This document shows positions 1 to 7,411 of a DNA stretch of 48,025 bases, piece after piece. The notes below the pieces were generated by a model. It saw only the letters and a list, made by a program, of their open reading frames with translations. It had not been told where the DNA came from and ran no database searches. Each line of letters opens with the position of its first letter. Positions within the stretch are counted from its first letter, which is position 1. A program made the translations under genes and the position numbers. This DNA is from Verrucomicrobiota bacterium (GTDB lineage: Bacteria > Verrucomicrobiota > Verrucomicrobiia > Chthoniobacterales > Chthoniobacteraceae), in NCBI GenBank assembly GCA_026398235.1, contig JAPLTE010000020.1, forward strand, positions 1 to 48,025. Reading direction: 5' to 3'.

Positions 1-135
1 ACACCGGCCAAGGAACTGGACGCTCATTACGAAGAAATTCTTTCCATGCTTGTTACCATGATCAATTCTCCTGAAAAATGGACGCCGACCCCCTCTCCGC
101 GTCCCCGCGTCTCCCCTTCTCCGCGTCTTTCTTAA
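1..135 (+). CDS. 3' end of an unidentified gene (partial)
   Basis: Frame 1 is open from the window edge to a TAA at 133-135, giving 44 residues. The first 27 (TPAKELDAHYEEILSMLVTM and the next seven) look like the helical end of a globular protein. The last 17 are Pro/Ser/Arg repeats (TPTPSPRPRVSPSPRLS) encoded by a CT-rich low-complexity tract, so the tail was probably added by intergenic repeat DNA. It ends 2 nt before the folK start and is probably co-transcribed with folK-panB. The family cannot be named from this fragment. Confidence 0.55.
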   Translation, partial: TPAKELDAHYEEILSMLVTMINSPEKWTPTPSPRPRVSPSPRLS

Positions 136-137
136 GT

Positions 138-635
138 ATGCATTGCGGAATAGCTCTCGGCTCGAACCTCGGCGATCGGCTTGCACAGTTGCGGGCCGGG
201 CAAGCCGCCGTGGCGGAACTCCATACCGGCTCCCAAGCGCCGCTCGTTTCGCCGATTTACGAAACCGAGCCGGTCGATTGCGCACCCGGCACGGAGCCGT
301 ATCTTAACGCTGTGATGGAGATCGAATTTGACGGCGAGCCCACCGCGCTTTTCCACGCGCTCCAGCAGATCGAGCGCGCCCAGGGCCGCCCTGCTGACCA
401 TGGCCATAACGCCCCGCGCACGCTCGACCTCGACCTTCTTTACGCAGGGGATTGCACGCTCCAAAGTGACGAACTCACCCTGCCCCACCCCCGGCTCACC
501 GCCCGGCGTTTTGTCCTGCAACCGCTCGCGGACATCCGACCCGAGTGGATCCTCCCCGGCTCGGAAAAAACCGTCGCGCAACTCCTGGCTGGTCTTCCCC
601 CCATTCCCAGCGTCACAATGGCACTCCTGCAATGA
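138..635 (+). CDS. folK: 2-amino-4-hydroxy-6-hydroxymethyldihydropteridine pyrophosphokinase (HPPK)
   Basis: Transfers pyrophosphate from ATP to the pterin precursor in folate synthesis, in the cytoplasm. The 165-residue product has the family landmarks in order: N-terminal GIALGSNLGDR, the QQIERAQGR segment, the PRTLDLDLLYAG signature carrying the magnesium-binding aspartates, and HPRLTARRFVLQPLADI near the end. The frame is open from 78, but I chose the ATG at 138 because homology starts there (MHCGIALGSN) and the upstream part is low-complexity sequence that overlaps the previous gene. The stop overlaps the panB start as ATGA, so translation of the two is probably coupled. Length is normal for HPPK. 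Confidence 0.93.
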   Translation: MHCGIALGSNLGDRLAQLRAGQAAVAELHTGSQAPLVSPIYETEPVDCAPGTEPYLNAVMEIEFDGEPTALFHALQQIERAQGRPADHGHNAPRTLDLDLLYAGDCTLQSDELTLPHPRLTARRFVLQPLADIRPEWILPGSEKTVAQLLAGLPPIPSVTMALLQ

Positions 636-1393
636 ACACCCGTCTCGAACCGCTTCTCACCGCCAAAGTGCGCGGCCACAAAATCGCGATGCTCACGGCC
701 TACGATTACCCGAGCGCTCGGTTGCTTGATGAAGCGGGCGTGGATGCGCTGCTCGTCGGCGATTCGCTCGGCATGGTCGTTCTTGGCTACCCGGATACCA
801 CACTCGTCACAATGGAGGAGATGCTCCACCACACGCGTGCCGCCGCCCGGGGCGTCCAACGCGCCGCCCTCATTGCCGACCTCCCGATCCACACTTACGA
901 CACCCCGGAACAAGCGCTCGCCAACGCCCGGTTGCTCATGAATGCCGGGGCGGATGCCGTGAAGCTCGAAGGTGGCGTGAGCCACGCTCCCCAAATCGCC
1001 GCCATCACCGGTGCGGGCATTCCGCTCGTCGCCCACATCGGCATGTTGCCCCAGAGCGTGCGCGAAGAAGGTGGTTACAAGATCAAAGGCAAAACGCCCG
1101 AAGCGGTTCAATTGCTTCTGGACGACGCCCGCGCCGTGGAAGCCGCAGGGGCCTGTGCTGTCGTGATGGAACTCGTCAAGCCGGACGCGGCGCATGCCAT
1201 CACCGCCGCGTTGCGCATCCCCACCATCGGCATCGGTTCCGGGCCGGACTGCGATGGCCAAGTGCTTGTGCTCCATGATTTGGTCGGCCTCTTCCCGTGG
1301 TTCACCCCGAAATTCGCCAAACCCCTGGCCACCGCCGGAGCGGAAATCCGCAACGCCGCCGCCGCCTACGTCGCGCAGGTGCACGGGCAGTAA
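632..1393 (+). CDS. panB: 3-methyl-2-oxobutanoate hydroxymethyltransferase
   Basis: First committed step of pantothenate synthesis: adds a hydroxymethyl group from methylenetetrahydrofolate to 2-oxoisovalerate. The 253-residue protein begins MNTRLEPLLTAKVRGHKIAM and shows the PanB barrel signatures LTAYDYPSA, VDALLVGDSLGMVVLGY (metal-binding Asp), ADLPIHTY, GADAVKLEGG, PLVAHIGMLPQS and TIGIGSGPDCDGQVLVLHDL. The ATG overlaps the folK stop. Pairing folate (folK) and pantothenate (panB) synthesis is sensible because PanB consumes a folate cofactor. No Shine-Dalgarno sequence is evident, and coupling to folK may supply ribosomes. Confidence 0.95.
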   Translation: MNTRLEPLLTAKVRGHKIAMLTAYDYPSARLLDEAGVDALLVGDSLGMVVLGYPDTTLVTMEEMLHHTRAAARGVQRAALIADLPIHTYDTPEQALANARLLMNAGADAVKLEGGVSHAPQIAAITGAGIPLVAHIGMLPQSVREEGGYKIKGKTPEAVQLLLDDARAVEAAGACAVVMELVKPDAAHAITAALRIPTIGIGSGPDCDGQVLVLHDLVGLFPWFTPKFAKPLATAGAEIRNAAAAYVAQVHGQ

Positions 1394-1417
1394 CCGTGAA
1401 TGGCGCGCTTGGCAATT

Positions 1418-1544
1418 TAGACAGGATTAACATGATTGACATGATTTACAGGATTTTTCGGATCGGGTGCCACAAAGGCTCACCGGCCTTTGTAGGTTGC
1501 GGGAGTAATCCTGATAATCCTAAAAATCATGTTAATCCTGTCTA
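1418..1544. repeat. Inverted repeat of the ACAGGATTAACATGATT type with an inner hairpin
   Basis: The 20-nt arms at 1418-1437 and 1525-1544 are perfect reverse complements. The left arm is tagacaggattaacatgatt, and it continues as loosely repeated 8-10 nt steps (catgattga, catgattta, caggatttt). An 8-bp stem with a 6-nt loop lies at 1472-1479/1486-1493. A further fragment, aaatcctgtcct, is near 1597. The element fills most of the 229-nt panB-prmA gap. No promoter is convincing here. Confidence 0.8.
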
Positions 1545-1622
1545 ACAATTTCGCAGCTCCGCAGCTCGCACATTAAGAAAATCAAAAAACTCCCGTAAAT
1601 CCTGTCCTCTAAAAATAGCCCC

Positions 1623-2468
1623 ATGCTCACCTGGAGAAAACTGACCTCTGCCAAATGGGAAGACGCCTGGATCGAACGCCTGCAATTTGTCGGCGCCACC
1701 CGCTTGATTGTCGTTCGCCTGCCCAGCCGCAAATCGCTGCGCATCGAAGCCTACGCCCTCACGCGCAAGGAAGCCGATGCCTTGGTCGCGCAATTCGGCG
1801 GCCAAATCCGGGAGATCAAAGACAAACCGATCAGCGAACCGGTCGCGCGCAAACCGCTCGCCATCCGGGACCGTCTCTGGGTGGTCGATAGCGCCGAAAC
1901 CGCCAAGCAACTGGACGGCTCACGGCCTACGCTGATCATCCCGGCCGCCATGGCTTTTGGAACCGGCGACCATGCCACCACCGCCTCCTGCCTGCGGCTT
2001 TTGTGCGACCTCGCGGACCAACAAACCGCGCCCTGGGATTTCCTCGATCTCGGAACCGGCAGCGGCATCCTGGCCCTCGCCGCGCGCAAACTCGGCGCAC
2101 GCAAGGTGGAGGGGTGCGACTTCGACCCGCACGCCGTCCGCACCGCCAAAGAGAACGTCGCGCGCAACGCCGCCGGGCCGATCCCGATGCGCAAAACCGA
2201 CGTGCTCGCCTGGACTCCCACGCGCACCTGGGACGTCGTTGCCGCAAACCTCTTCAGCCAGGTGCTCATCCAAGCCGCCGATTCCATCGCCGCCGCCGTC
2301 CGGCCTGGGGGTTCCCTCATTCTTTCCGGCATCCTCCTCATCCAGGAGCAGGAAGTCACCGCCGCCTTCCGCAAACGCGGCTTTGCCTTCCAGAAAGTGG
2401 TGCGCAAAGGCAAATGGGTGAGTTTGCTGGCGGGGAAGCGGTCAGGCGGAGTGCAACTTCGTGGATAA
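1623..2468 (+). CDS. prmA: Ribosomal protein L11 methyltransferase
   Basis: SAM-dependent enzyme that methylates ribosomal protein L11. In the 281-residue product, residues 1-90 form the small N-terminal substrate domain and the rest is a class I methyltransferase: the PrmA signature PAAMAFGTGDHATT, SAM motif I LDLGTGSGILALAA, CDFDPHAVRTAKENVARN (acidic ribose-binding residue), and the NPPY-position NLFSQVL, where PrmA proteins usually have ANIL. The C-terminal RSGGVQLRG looks like an unconserved tail. It starts with ATG, and the leader CTAAAAATAGCCCC has no Shine-Dalgarno. It sits alone between two repeat-bearing gaps. Confidence 0.93.
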   Translation: MLTWRKLTSAKWEDAWIERLQFVGATRLIVVRLPSRKSLRIEAYALTRKEADALVAQFGGQIREIKDKPISEPVARKPLAIRDRLWVVDSAETAKQLDGSRPTLIIPAAMAFGTGDHATTASCLRLLCDLADQQTAPWDFLDLGTGSGILALAARKLGARKVEGCDFDPHAVRTAKENVARNAAGPIPMRKTDVLAWTPTRTWDVVAANLFSQVLIQAADSIAAAVRPGGSLILSGILLIQEQEVTAAFRKRGFAFQKVVRKGKWVSLLAGKRSGGVQLRG

Positions 2469-2634
2469 GCACCTTCCCCATTGCAACTTGGGACAAGAAA
2501 AGAAGCTCTCTGGAGTTCATTTCCTGATTTCCTGAGCGCCGGATGGGTTTTTCTTCTTCTACGAAAAAGACGTTGACGCCCGGCGCACCCCCCCGTTAGC
2601 TTTATTCCGAAAATTTTACAGAAAAAAACCACCC

Positions 2635-2688
2635 TGCCTACGCTGGTTTGCCCTGAAAAACACCCTTTTCAGGCAGTCGGCGCAGGCA
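2635..2688 (+). promoter_or_regulatory. Stem-loop in the leader of the NDK-like gene
   Basis: An outer stem pairs 2635-2644 with 2679-2688 (one A-C mismatch). It encloses a perfect 8-bp hairpin, 2652-2659 with 2666-2673 (cctgaaaa/ttttcagg). The structure ends 10 nt before the ATG at 2699, where it could limit ribosome access. The rest of the 2469-2698 gap holds a TTTCCTGATTTCCTG repeat near 2520-2534 and an isolated TTGACG at 2573 with no good -10 at standard spacing. Confidence 0.4.
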
Positions 2689-2698
2689 ATTTTCATCT

Positions 2699-3862
2699 AT
2701 GGCCGAAGAACTTTCCTATGTGCTCGTCACTCCGTACTCGATCCGCAAATCGCGTACCGGTGGCATTATTTCTCGCCTGATCTCCCGCACCGGACTCGAT
2801 CTCATCCGCGCCCGCATGTTTGCGCCGAGCAAGGAACTCGTGGAAACCTACGCCTCGACGCTCGTCACGGACGCCGATCCCCGCCACCACGCCACGCAGG
2901 AGTTGATCCGCGATTACGTGCTGAAAAATTTCCTGCCCAACACCGCCGACGCAAAGCCGCGCGTGCTCTTGCTGGTGTTCTGTGGCGAAAACGCCGTGGC
3001 GAAACTCCGCTCTGCGGTCGGTTCCATCGCCCCGGGACGGCCTTCCGGCGAGAACATCCGCGACACGTACGGCGATTACATCACGGACGCCGCCGGGAAT
3101 GTGGTCTATTTTGAACCCGCCGTGCTCTGCCCGCCCGATGCCGTTGCCGCCGAGCGCAATCTCAAACTTTGGGCGCGTTACTCGGACACCGATGGCGGCG
3201 TCCTCGAAGGCATCTCAGCGCACCCCGAGCAAGTCGAGCGGACTCTGGTGCTCATCAAGCCGGACAATTTCCGGTTCCCAAACGCCCGGCCCGGCGGCGT
3301 GATCGACGTCTTCTCGCGCGCCGGTTTGACCATTGTCGGCGCGAAAGTCCATTTCATGAGCGTCGCCCAAGCCTGCGAATTCTACGGCCCGGTGCTCGAC
3401 GTCTTAAAGAACATTTTCCGCGACCGCACCGCTCCCATTGCACGGCTCGCGATCGAGCAGGAGCTCGGCATCCAGCTCAACGACGCAGTGCAAAAGCAGT
3501 TGGGCGAAATCCTCGGCCCGATCAATGGCCAGCAGAACTGGGAATCCATTGTCCAATTCATGTCCGGCTGCAAGCCGAGCGAATGCCCGCCGGAACGCCG
3601 GGAAGAGCCCGGCACGGAAAAATGTTTCGCCCTCGTGTACGAAGGGGTCGATGCCGTCCGCAAAATCCGCGAGGTCCTCGGGCCCACCGACCCGTCCAAA
3701 GCCCCTCCCGGATCGATCCGCCGCGAATTCGGCCAGACCATCATGGTCAACGCCGCGCACGCTTCGGATTCCGCCGAGAACGCCCGCCGCGAATTCAAAA
3801 TTGTGAAAATTGACGAAAACAATTTGAAGCCGTTTGTCGAATCGTTCTACGGATCTCTCTAA
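2699..3862 (+). CDS. Tandem nucleoside diphosphate kinase-like protein with an inactive N-terminal domain
   Basis: The 387 residues contain two NDK folds, more than twice the usual 140-150. The C-terminal domain (about 185-380) keeps the key sites: TLVLIKPD (ATP-site lysine), GPTDPSKAPPGSIRREFG, and VNAAHASDSAENA with the phosphate-accepting histidine at residue 354. The N-terminal domain keeps the fold (YVLVTPYSI, GRPSGENIRDTYGDYI) but has Thr for the lysine and NVVYFEP where NVIHGSD is expected, so its catalytic His is Tyr. I infer one active and one structural or regulatory domain. The product would balance NTP pools. No other ndk is in the window. The start follows a leader stem-loop and lacks a Shine-Dalgarno. 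Confidence 0.85.
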   Translation: MAEELSYVLVTPYSIRKSRTGGIISRLISRTGLDLIRARMFAPSKELVETYASTLVTDADPRHHATQELIRDYVLKNFLPNTADAKPRVLLLVFCGENAVAKLRSAVGSIAPGRPSGENIRDTYGDYITDAAGNVVYFEPAVLCPPDAVAAERNLKLWARYSDTDGGVLEGISAHPEQVERTLVLIKPDNFRFPNARPGGVIDVFSRAGLTIVGAKVHFMSVAQACEFYGPVLDVLKNIFRDRTAPIARLAIEQELGIQLNDAVQKQLGEILGPINGQQNWESIVQFMSGCKPSECPPERREEPGTEKCFALVYEGVDAVRKIREVLGPTDPSKAPPGSIRREFGQTIMVNAAHASDSAENARREFKIVKIDENNLKPFVESFYGSL

Positions 3863-3907
3863 ATCTCACCCTGCTGCAACATCTCAAAAATCGAACCTAA
3901 ATTATCT

Positions 3908-5071
3908 ATGGACATCGCCTCACGCGCCACCATCCTCACCCCGTCGCTCACCCTCTCCATCGACAGCAAAGCCAAGGCGATGAAGGCCGATGGCCTGGAC
4001 GTTTGCAGCTTCGGCGCCGGAGAGCCCGACTTCGACACGCCCGACCACATTAAAGCCGCCGCCATGGCCGCCCTCGATGGCGGGTTCACCAAATACACCC
4101 CCAGCTCGGGCATCCCGAAACTGCGCGAGGCCATTTCCGAAAAATTCCTGGCCGATAACGGCCTGGATTACAAGCCGCACCAAGTGATCGTTTCCAACGG
4201 CGCCAAGCATTCCTGCTTCAACGCCATTCTCGCCACGATCGAACCCGGTGACGAAGTGATCATCCCCGCCCCGTATTGGTTGAGCTACCCCGAAATGGTG
4301 CGCTTGGCAGGCGGCGAACCGGTTTTTGTCCAGACCACCGAAGAAAACGGCTGGAAGATGACCGCCCAGCAGTTCGAGGACGCGATGACCCCGCTCACCA
4401 AGATGGTCATCATCAACACCCCCGGCAACCCGACCGGTGCCGTCTATACCCGCGCTGAACTCGAAGCCATCGTGGCCGTGGCCGAAGAGGAAGGAATCAT
4501 CATTCTCTCCGACGAAATTTACGAGAAGCTCACCTATGATGACGTCAAGCACGTCTCGGTTGCCTCGCTTTCTCCCGAAGCCTACGATCTCACCATCACT
4601 ATCAACGGCTTCTCCAAAGCGTACGCGATGACCGGTTGGCGTTTGGGCTACCTCGGCGCTCCGGAGTCGATCGCCCGCGCGATTGATTCCCTTCAGAGCC
4701 ACAGCACATCCAACCCCTGCTCGTTTGCCCAGCAGGGCGGCATTGCCGCGCTCAAAGGCGACCAGCAAGCAGTCACGGATATGCGCGAGGAATTCCAACT
4801 GCGCCGCGATTACATGTTCAGCCGTCTCTCGGCCATCAAGGGGATCTCGGTGGTCAAGCCGCAGGGCGCCTTTTACATGCTCGTGAATATCTCGAAGCTC
4901 TCGCTCACCTCGCAGAACTTCGCCGATCGGCTCCTGAGCAAAGCCAATGTGGCCGTGGTCCCCGGAATCGCCTTCGGCGACGACCGCACCATCCGCTTTA
5001 GCTACGCGACCAGCATGGACGTGATCAAGAAGGGCCTCGACCGGTTCGAGGAATTCTGCCGCACGCTCTAA
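3908..5071 (+). CDS. aspC: Pyridoxal-phosphate aspartate aminotransferase, class I (Ib subgroup)
   Basis: Interconverts aspartate/2-oxoglutarate and oxaloacetate/glutamate; Ib-type relatives may also use prephenate, which sequence reading cannot settle. The 387-residue protein has CSFGAGEPDFDTPDHI, KYTPSSGIPKLREAI, the cofactor-ring segment VSNGAKHSCFN, PAPYWLSYPEM, INTPGNPTGAVY, SDEIYEKLTYD and the Schiff-base lysine (about residue 237) in GFSKAYAMTGWRLGYLG. The C-terminal arginine that binds the substrate carboxylate lies in DDRTIRFSYATS. Length is normal. The ATG follows TTATCT with no Shine-Dalgarno. A strong terminator lies directly downstream. Confidence 0.93.
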   Translation: MDIASRATILTPSLTLSIDSKAKAMKADGLDVCSFGAGEPDFDTPDHIKAAAMAALDGGFTKYTPSSGIPKLREAISEKFLADNGLDYKPHQVIVSNGAKHSCFNAILATIEPGDEVIIPAPYWLSYPEMVRLAGGEPVFVQTTEENGWKMTAQQFEDAMTPLTKMVIINTPGNPTGAVYTRAELEAIVAVAEEEGIIILSDEIYEKLTYDDVKHVSVASLSPEAYDLTITINGFSKAYAMTGWRLGYLGAPESIARAIDSLQSHSTSNPCSFAQQGGIAALKGDQQAVTDMREEFQLRRDYMFSRLSAIKGISVVKPQGAFYMLVNISKLSLTSQNFADRLLSKANVAVVPGIAFGDDRTIRFSYATSMDVIKKGLDRFEEFCRTL

Positions 5072-5092
5072 ACCAGCGTATTTCGAAAATTC

Positions 5093-5129
5093 AACACCCT
5101 CGTGGGGCAACCTGCGAGGGTGTTTTTTT
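5093..5129 (+). terminator. Rho-independent terminator of the aminotransferase gene
   Basis: A perfect 10-bp stem, 5093-5102 (aacaccctcg) with 5115-5124 (cgagggtgtt), is followed by a T run ending at 5129. It lies 21 nt after the aminotransferase stop. Confidence 0.9.
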
Positions 5130-5186
5130 GTGCGCCGGCCTCTTTTTTCCCCTTTCTTTTTGGAAAAGTTGATCGAATTTAACACG

Positions 5187-5624
5187 ATGAAACGCTTCTT
5201 TCTCACTCTCGCCGCCATTCTCACCGTAGGTTCCTTCGCTTGCGCCGACGAATGGCTCACCGACTACGCCAAGGCGCTGGCCCAGGCTAAAGCCCAAAAC
5301 CGCCCGGTGCTCATCGACTTCACCGGCTCCGACTGGTGTGGCTGGTGCATGAAACTGGACAAAGAGGTGTTCAGCCTGGAGGACTTCAAGAGCTATGCGG
5401 CCCAGAAGCTGGTTTTGCTCAAGATCGATTTCCCCCGGCGTAGGGCACTCGCTCCGGCGGAGACCATGCAGAATCAAAAGCTGGCCAACCAATACAAGGT
5501 GGAAGGTTTTCCGACGGTGATTGTTCTAAACCCGGACGGCACCAAAGCGGGCCAACTCGGATACCAACCGGGCGGCCCCAAAGCGTTCATTTCGGCGCTG
5601 GAAAAAGTGGCGCCCAACCCCTAG
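5187..5624 (+). CDS. Exported thioredoxin-fold protein
   Basis: The 145-residue protein starts with a signal peptide (MKRFFLTLAAILTVGSFACA, cut probable before DEW) and continues as a thioredoxin domain with the CxxC site DWCGWCMKLD and the cis-proline region VEGFPTVIVLNPDG. It resembles the thioredoxin_7/DUF255-like family, in which W-C-G-W-C is common. The expected role is disulfide reduction or exchange outside the cytoplasm; the substrate is unknown. The frame is open from 5130, but the ATG at 5187 is chosen because it opens the signal peptide and the earlier part overlaps the terminator. It stands alone, after a terminator and 79 nt before the next gene. Confidence 0.88.
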   Translation: MKRFFLTLAAILTVGSFACADEWLTDYAKALAQAKAQNRPVLIDFTGSDWCGWCMKLDKEVFSLEDFKSYAAQKLVLLKIDFPRRRALAPAETMQNQKLANQYKVEGFPTVIVLNPDGTKAGQLGYQPGGPKAFISALEKVAPNP

Positions 5625-5703
5625 CGGAGGCTGCGAAATTGCGTTGCCCATCGTGCGTTTGACGAGGTAGAGTCAACTGCGACCTTCCGGATCGCAATTG
5701 ACC

Positions 5704-6291
5704 ATGAAGCGCTACAAAACTTATCTCATCTTTGGCCCTCCCGGCAGCGGCAAGGGGACTCAAGGAACGACTCTCGGCTCCCTACCCCAATTTTTCCATT
5801 GCGCCTGTGGGGATGTCTTCCGCTCCCTGGATACCCAGACGGAGCTCGGCCAGTCTTTTCTTTATTTTTCAGGCAGGGGGGAACTGGTTCCCGACGAACT
5901 CACGATCCAGCTCTGGAAGGTGAGGATCGCCGATTGCGTAAATTCCCACCATTTTAACCCGAAACAAGCGGCATTGGTGCTCGACGGCATTCCCCGCAAC
6001 GTCCATCAAGCGGAGATCATGGAAGAGATGATCGATGTGCGCAAAGTGTTCCATCTCCATTGCGCAAACCGCGAGGCGCTCATCAAACGGCTCCAGCGCC
6101 GGGCCCTCAAGGACAACCGGCTCGATGATGCCAATGAAGAGGTGATCCGCGAGCGGTTGGAGGTTTATGAGAATCTCTCCAAGCCGCTCCTGGAATATTA
6201 CGGCAAAAAGATCACCCATACGATTGACGCCACCCAGTCGCCGGTCAAAGTGCTCGGGGAAATCATCAACATCATCAATCAGGGCGAATAA
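5704..6291 (+). CDS. Short-LID adenylate kinase family protein
   Basis: The 195-residue P-loop nucleoside monophosphate kinase has Walker A GPPGSGKGTQG, the NMP-binding segment CGDVFRSL and GELVPDELTIQLW, LVLDGIPRNVHQAEIM (adk consensus DGFPR has Ile for Phe) and RLQRRALKDNRLDDANEEVIRERL. The LID is short and has no zinc cysteines, unlike the Cys4 LID of the adk in the ribosomal cluster at 32840. The enzyme probably phosphorylates AMP or another NMP; substrate is uncertain. The start is the ATG at 5704 rather than a TTG two codons earlier. It is 9 nt upstream of fmt and likely co-transcribed with it. Confidence 0.82.
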   Translation: MKRYKTYLIFGPPGSGKGTQGTTLGSLPQFFHCACGDVFRSLDTQTELGQSFLYFSGRGELVPDELTIQLWKVRIADCVNSHHFNPKQAALVLDGIPRNVHQAEIMEEMIDVRKVFHLHCANREALIKRLQRRALKDNRLDDANEEVIRERLEVYENLSKPLLEYYGKKITHTIDATQSPVKVLGEIINIINQGE

Positions 6292-6300
6292 ACCCAGCCC

Positions 6301-7242
6301 ATGCGCGTCCTTTTTCTAGGTACCGGCGATGTCGGGTTGCCCGCGTTGCGCTGGCTCTTGCGGGAGCACGACGTGGTGGCCGTGGTGACGCAGCCGGATA
6401 AACCGGTCGGCCGCAAACAGGAACTCACGCCGCCTCCCACCAAACGCCTCGCGCTCGAACACGGCGTGCCGGTGTTGCAGCCGAAGCGGATTCGCGAACC
6501 TGCCGCCGTGGCGGAACTGGCCGCTCTCCAGCCGGAGGTGATTGTTGTCATGGCCTATGGGCAGATCCTCCCCAAAGCGATCCTCGACCTCCCGCGTCTG
6601 GCCTGCCTCAACCTGCACGCCTCGTTGCTCCCTGCACACCGGGGAGCCGCGCCGATCCAGGCGTCGATCCTGGCAGGCGATCGCGAGAGCGGCATCGCTG
6701 TCATGTGGATGGACGAGGGGCTCGACACTGGAGACATTATGCTCCTGCGCCCTTTGCTGATTCGGCGGCGCGAAACCGGCGGGACCTTGCATGATCGACT
6801 GGCCGATCTCGCTCCCGAAGCGCTCGCCGAGGCGATGCAAATGCTGGCCCTCGGCACAGCCCCGCGCTTTCCGCAAGACGCCGCACGGGCGACCTACGCC
6901 GTCAAACTTTCGCGCGCAAGCGGAGTCATCGACTGGAATGCGACCGCGCGAGGCATCGAGCGCCAAGTGCGTGCAATGAACCCGTGGCCCGCCTCCTCCA
7001 CGCTGCTGCCCGATCCCGCCGGAGGTGTCCCGCGCAAGCTCAAGGTTTTTTCGGTCATCCCGTTTCGGCGGGCAAGTGGCGAACCGGGCACCGTTTTACG
7101 TGTCGATCCACGCGGGATTCTCGTCGCCGCAGGCGAAGGGGCCGTGCTGCTCCGGGAGGTGCAACTCGAAGGTAAACGCCGCATGCCGGTCCACGACTTC
7201 CTCCCCGGCCACCCCATCGCGCTGGGAACACGGCTACAGTAG
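6301..7242 (+). CDS. fmt: Methionyl-tRNA formyltransferase
   Basis: Formylates the initiator Met-tRNA using 10-formyltetrahydrofolate. The 313-residue product has the N-terminal hydrolase fold: MRVLFLGTGDVGLPAL, VVTQPDKPVGR, MAYGQILPKAILD, the catalytic segment LNLHASLLPAHRGAAPIQ (Asn and His) and MDEGLDTGDIM (catalytic Asp). From about residue 205 it has the tRNA-binding OB-type C-terminal domain beginning with AARATYAVKLSRASGVIDW and including VRAMNPWPASST. Length is typical. def is not adjacent. It probably shares a transcript with the kinase gene upstream. Confidence 0.95.
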   Translation: MRVLFLGTGDVGLPALRWLLREHDVVAVVTQPDKPVGRKQELTPPPTKRLALEHGVPVLQPKRIREPAAVAELAALQPEVIVVMAYGQILPKAILDLPRLACLNLHASLLPAHRGAAPIQASILAGDRESGIAVMWMDEGLDTGDIMLLRPLLIRRRETGGTLHDRLADLAPEALAEAMQMLALGTAPRFPQDAARATYAVKLSRASGVIDWNATARGIERQVRAMNPWPASSTLLPDPAGGVPRKLKVFSVIPFRRASGEPGTVLRVDPRGILVAAGEGAVLLREVQLEGKRRMPVHDFLPGHPIALGTRLQ

Positions 7243-7283
7243 GAACGTAAGGAGTGCCGTCCCCACCATTTTTCTTCTTCTGG

Positions 7284-7307
7284 AAATCTGCGATCATCTG
7301 CGTAATA
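7284..7307. repeat. AATCTGCG-type short-period repeat
   Basis: The tract aaatctgcgatcatctgcgt and its flank is built from steps of atctgcg. A similar tract at 16816-16845 reads aatctgtgt, aatctgcga, aatctgcgg in direct succession. It lies between fmt and the glycosylase gene. Confidence 0.55.
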
Positions 7308-7312
7308 TCCTT

Positions 7313-7393
7313 TCGCAAAGCCTCCGGGCTCCGCATTCAGACTTCGCTGCGCTCCGTAAAAAACAAACTGCTACGCAGTAAGGCGGTCTGCGG
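7313..7393. repeat. Dispersed intergenic repeat, copy 1
   Basis: This 81-nt tract aligns with the reverse complement of about 43498-43578 through shared blocks (tcgcaaagc, gggctccgca, cgctgcgctccg, gtaaggcggtc). Its last 29 nt (7365-7393) match the reverse complement of 44444-44472 at 28 of 29 positions. It contains the palindromic actgctacgcagt. All three copies are intergenic. Confidence 0.8.
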
Positions 7394-7411
7394 ACTCCTC
7401 TCTCTCTGCCT

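Noticed and set aside
3920-5260. 446-codon minus-strand frame opposite the aminotransferase
   Set aside because: Antisense shadow that also runs across the terminator at 5093-5129.
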